From assembly GCA_015179045.1 (NCBI GenBank), contig WHUZ01000272.1:1-16632 (forward strand): a stretch of 16,632 nt of DNA, in the 5' to 3' direction. This DNA is from Kalaharituber pfeilii. Its lineage: Eukaryota > Ascomycota > Pezizomycetes > Pezizales > Pezizaceae. The position numbers and the translations under genes are program-made. Positions within the stretch are counted from its first letter, which is position 1. Each line of letters opens with the position of its first letter. The notes beneath the pieces are model-generated. The model was not told the origin of the DNA, ran no database searches, and saw only the letters and a program-made list of their open reading frames with translations. Below are positions 16,231 through 16,632 of the stretch, one piece after another.

Positions 16231-16632
16231 GGGATCACCCTACGGAAGGACCTAGAAAAGGTCAGACAATGGTTGGAGGCCATAAACAAGAAATTGGGAA
16301 AGATATCAGGGATTCGCTAGCTGAGAAAGAGGACTACACTGGTTGAGAAGAGGAAGAAAACCACCTCGGCAGTTGTATACTTGGAAAAGAAGATAGATGT
16401 CAAGAGGGTGAGGATCAGGGTATGTTGGCTCAGATCAGTTCAGTATGAGTCGAAGAAGAGACTGAAGTAGGAGATACCAGGACCAGAACTGCTACTCGTA
16501 TCATAGAGAAGTTTCACAGGCACTACATGTACTTAGGAGTAAGTAGTTTAGGGTTCGACTTCTTTTTTTACTTTTAATAAAACCTCGCTATAGCCTTTTG
16601 AGCGATGTGTGAATATTAATAAAAAAAAAAAA
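16231..16632 (+). mobile_element. Possible LINE (non-LTR retrotransposon) remnant with poly(A) tail
   Basis: In one + frame from 16231 it reads ITLRKDLEKVRQWLEAINKK, a stop at 16318-16320 in GIR-stop-LRK, then KRTTLVEKRKKTTSAVVYLE and KKIDVKRVRI, up to a TAG at about 16468. A gag-like (ORF1) segment of fungal LINEs has this general look: basic, with a beta-strand such as AVVYLEK. About 100 bp later comes a short hairpin, tcgct pairing with agcga, before a terminal AATATTAATA and a run of A to the window end. The 3' A-tail and hairpin suit the Tad-type LINE 3' ends I recall. This is tentative. A 5' part and reverse transcriptase are not visible, so it would be a deleted or non-autonomous copy. 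Confidence 0.4.

Noticed and set aside
16621..16632. Terminal run of A as proof of a retroposed mRNA
   Set aside because: It coincides with the window edge, so length and context are unknown. It is kept only as weak support for a LINE remnant.

Overview
The window looks like a repeat-dominated, largely gene-free stretch of a filamentous fungal genome, most likely an ascomycete. The evidence is chromodomain-containing Ty3/Gypsy retrotransposons (chromoviruses), their short LTRs beginning TGTTA, and two kinds of C-to-T decay. One copy shows CpA-to-TpA changes of the type left by repeat-induced point mutation (RIP). Another shows changes only at CpG, as expected from deamination of methylated cytosine. 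The species cannot be named from sequence alone. I see no intact host gene, tRNA, rRNA or CRISPR array.

Layout. (1) 1-137 is the terminal part of an LTR of 'family A'. It ends exactly inside a second, older chromovirus, 'family B', whose RNase H, integrase, GPY/F and chromodomain run on the + strand from 138 to about 2205. Family B's 3' LTR is 2259-2599. Its reading frame is riddled with TAG/TAA/TGA codons, but the integrase D,D35E residues are still legible. (2) 2599-4307 is AT-rich with small tandem repeats, ending in a 30-bp-period minisatellite. (3) 4308-10507 is a complete 6,200-bp family A element on the - strand, with two 631-bp LTRs that differ at three positions and have no indels. 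(4) 10508-15300 is AT-rich. It contains two stretches of broken, unrecognised coding sequence on the - strand, a fold-back at 12964-13071 and a MITE-like element at 13151-13669 with 48-bp terminal inverted repeats and TA flanks. (5) 15848-16200 holds diverged tandem repeats. 16231-16632 looks like a degenerate LINE remnant ending in poly(A) at the window edge.

The main point of interest is the family A element. Its cis signals are all present: paired LTRs with 8-bp inverted ends, a TATA box, a candidate self-priming primer-binding site, a polypurine tract and a near-perfect 5-bp target duplication. Its proteins are not functional. Reverse transcriptase has YLGD instead of YLDD and lacks the motif A segment. 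The integrase segment carrying the second catalytic aspartate is missing, and the GPY/F module is missing. The zinc knuckle has Tyr for His, and the frame shifts repeatedly. Near-identical LTRs around a long-dead coding region suggest that it was copied in trans as a non-autonomous element. All three LTR differences, and the one mismatch in the target duplication, are CpG transitions.
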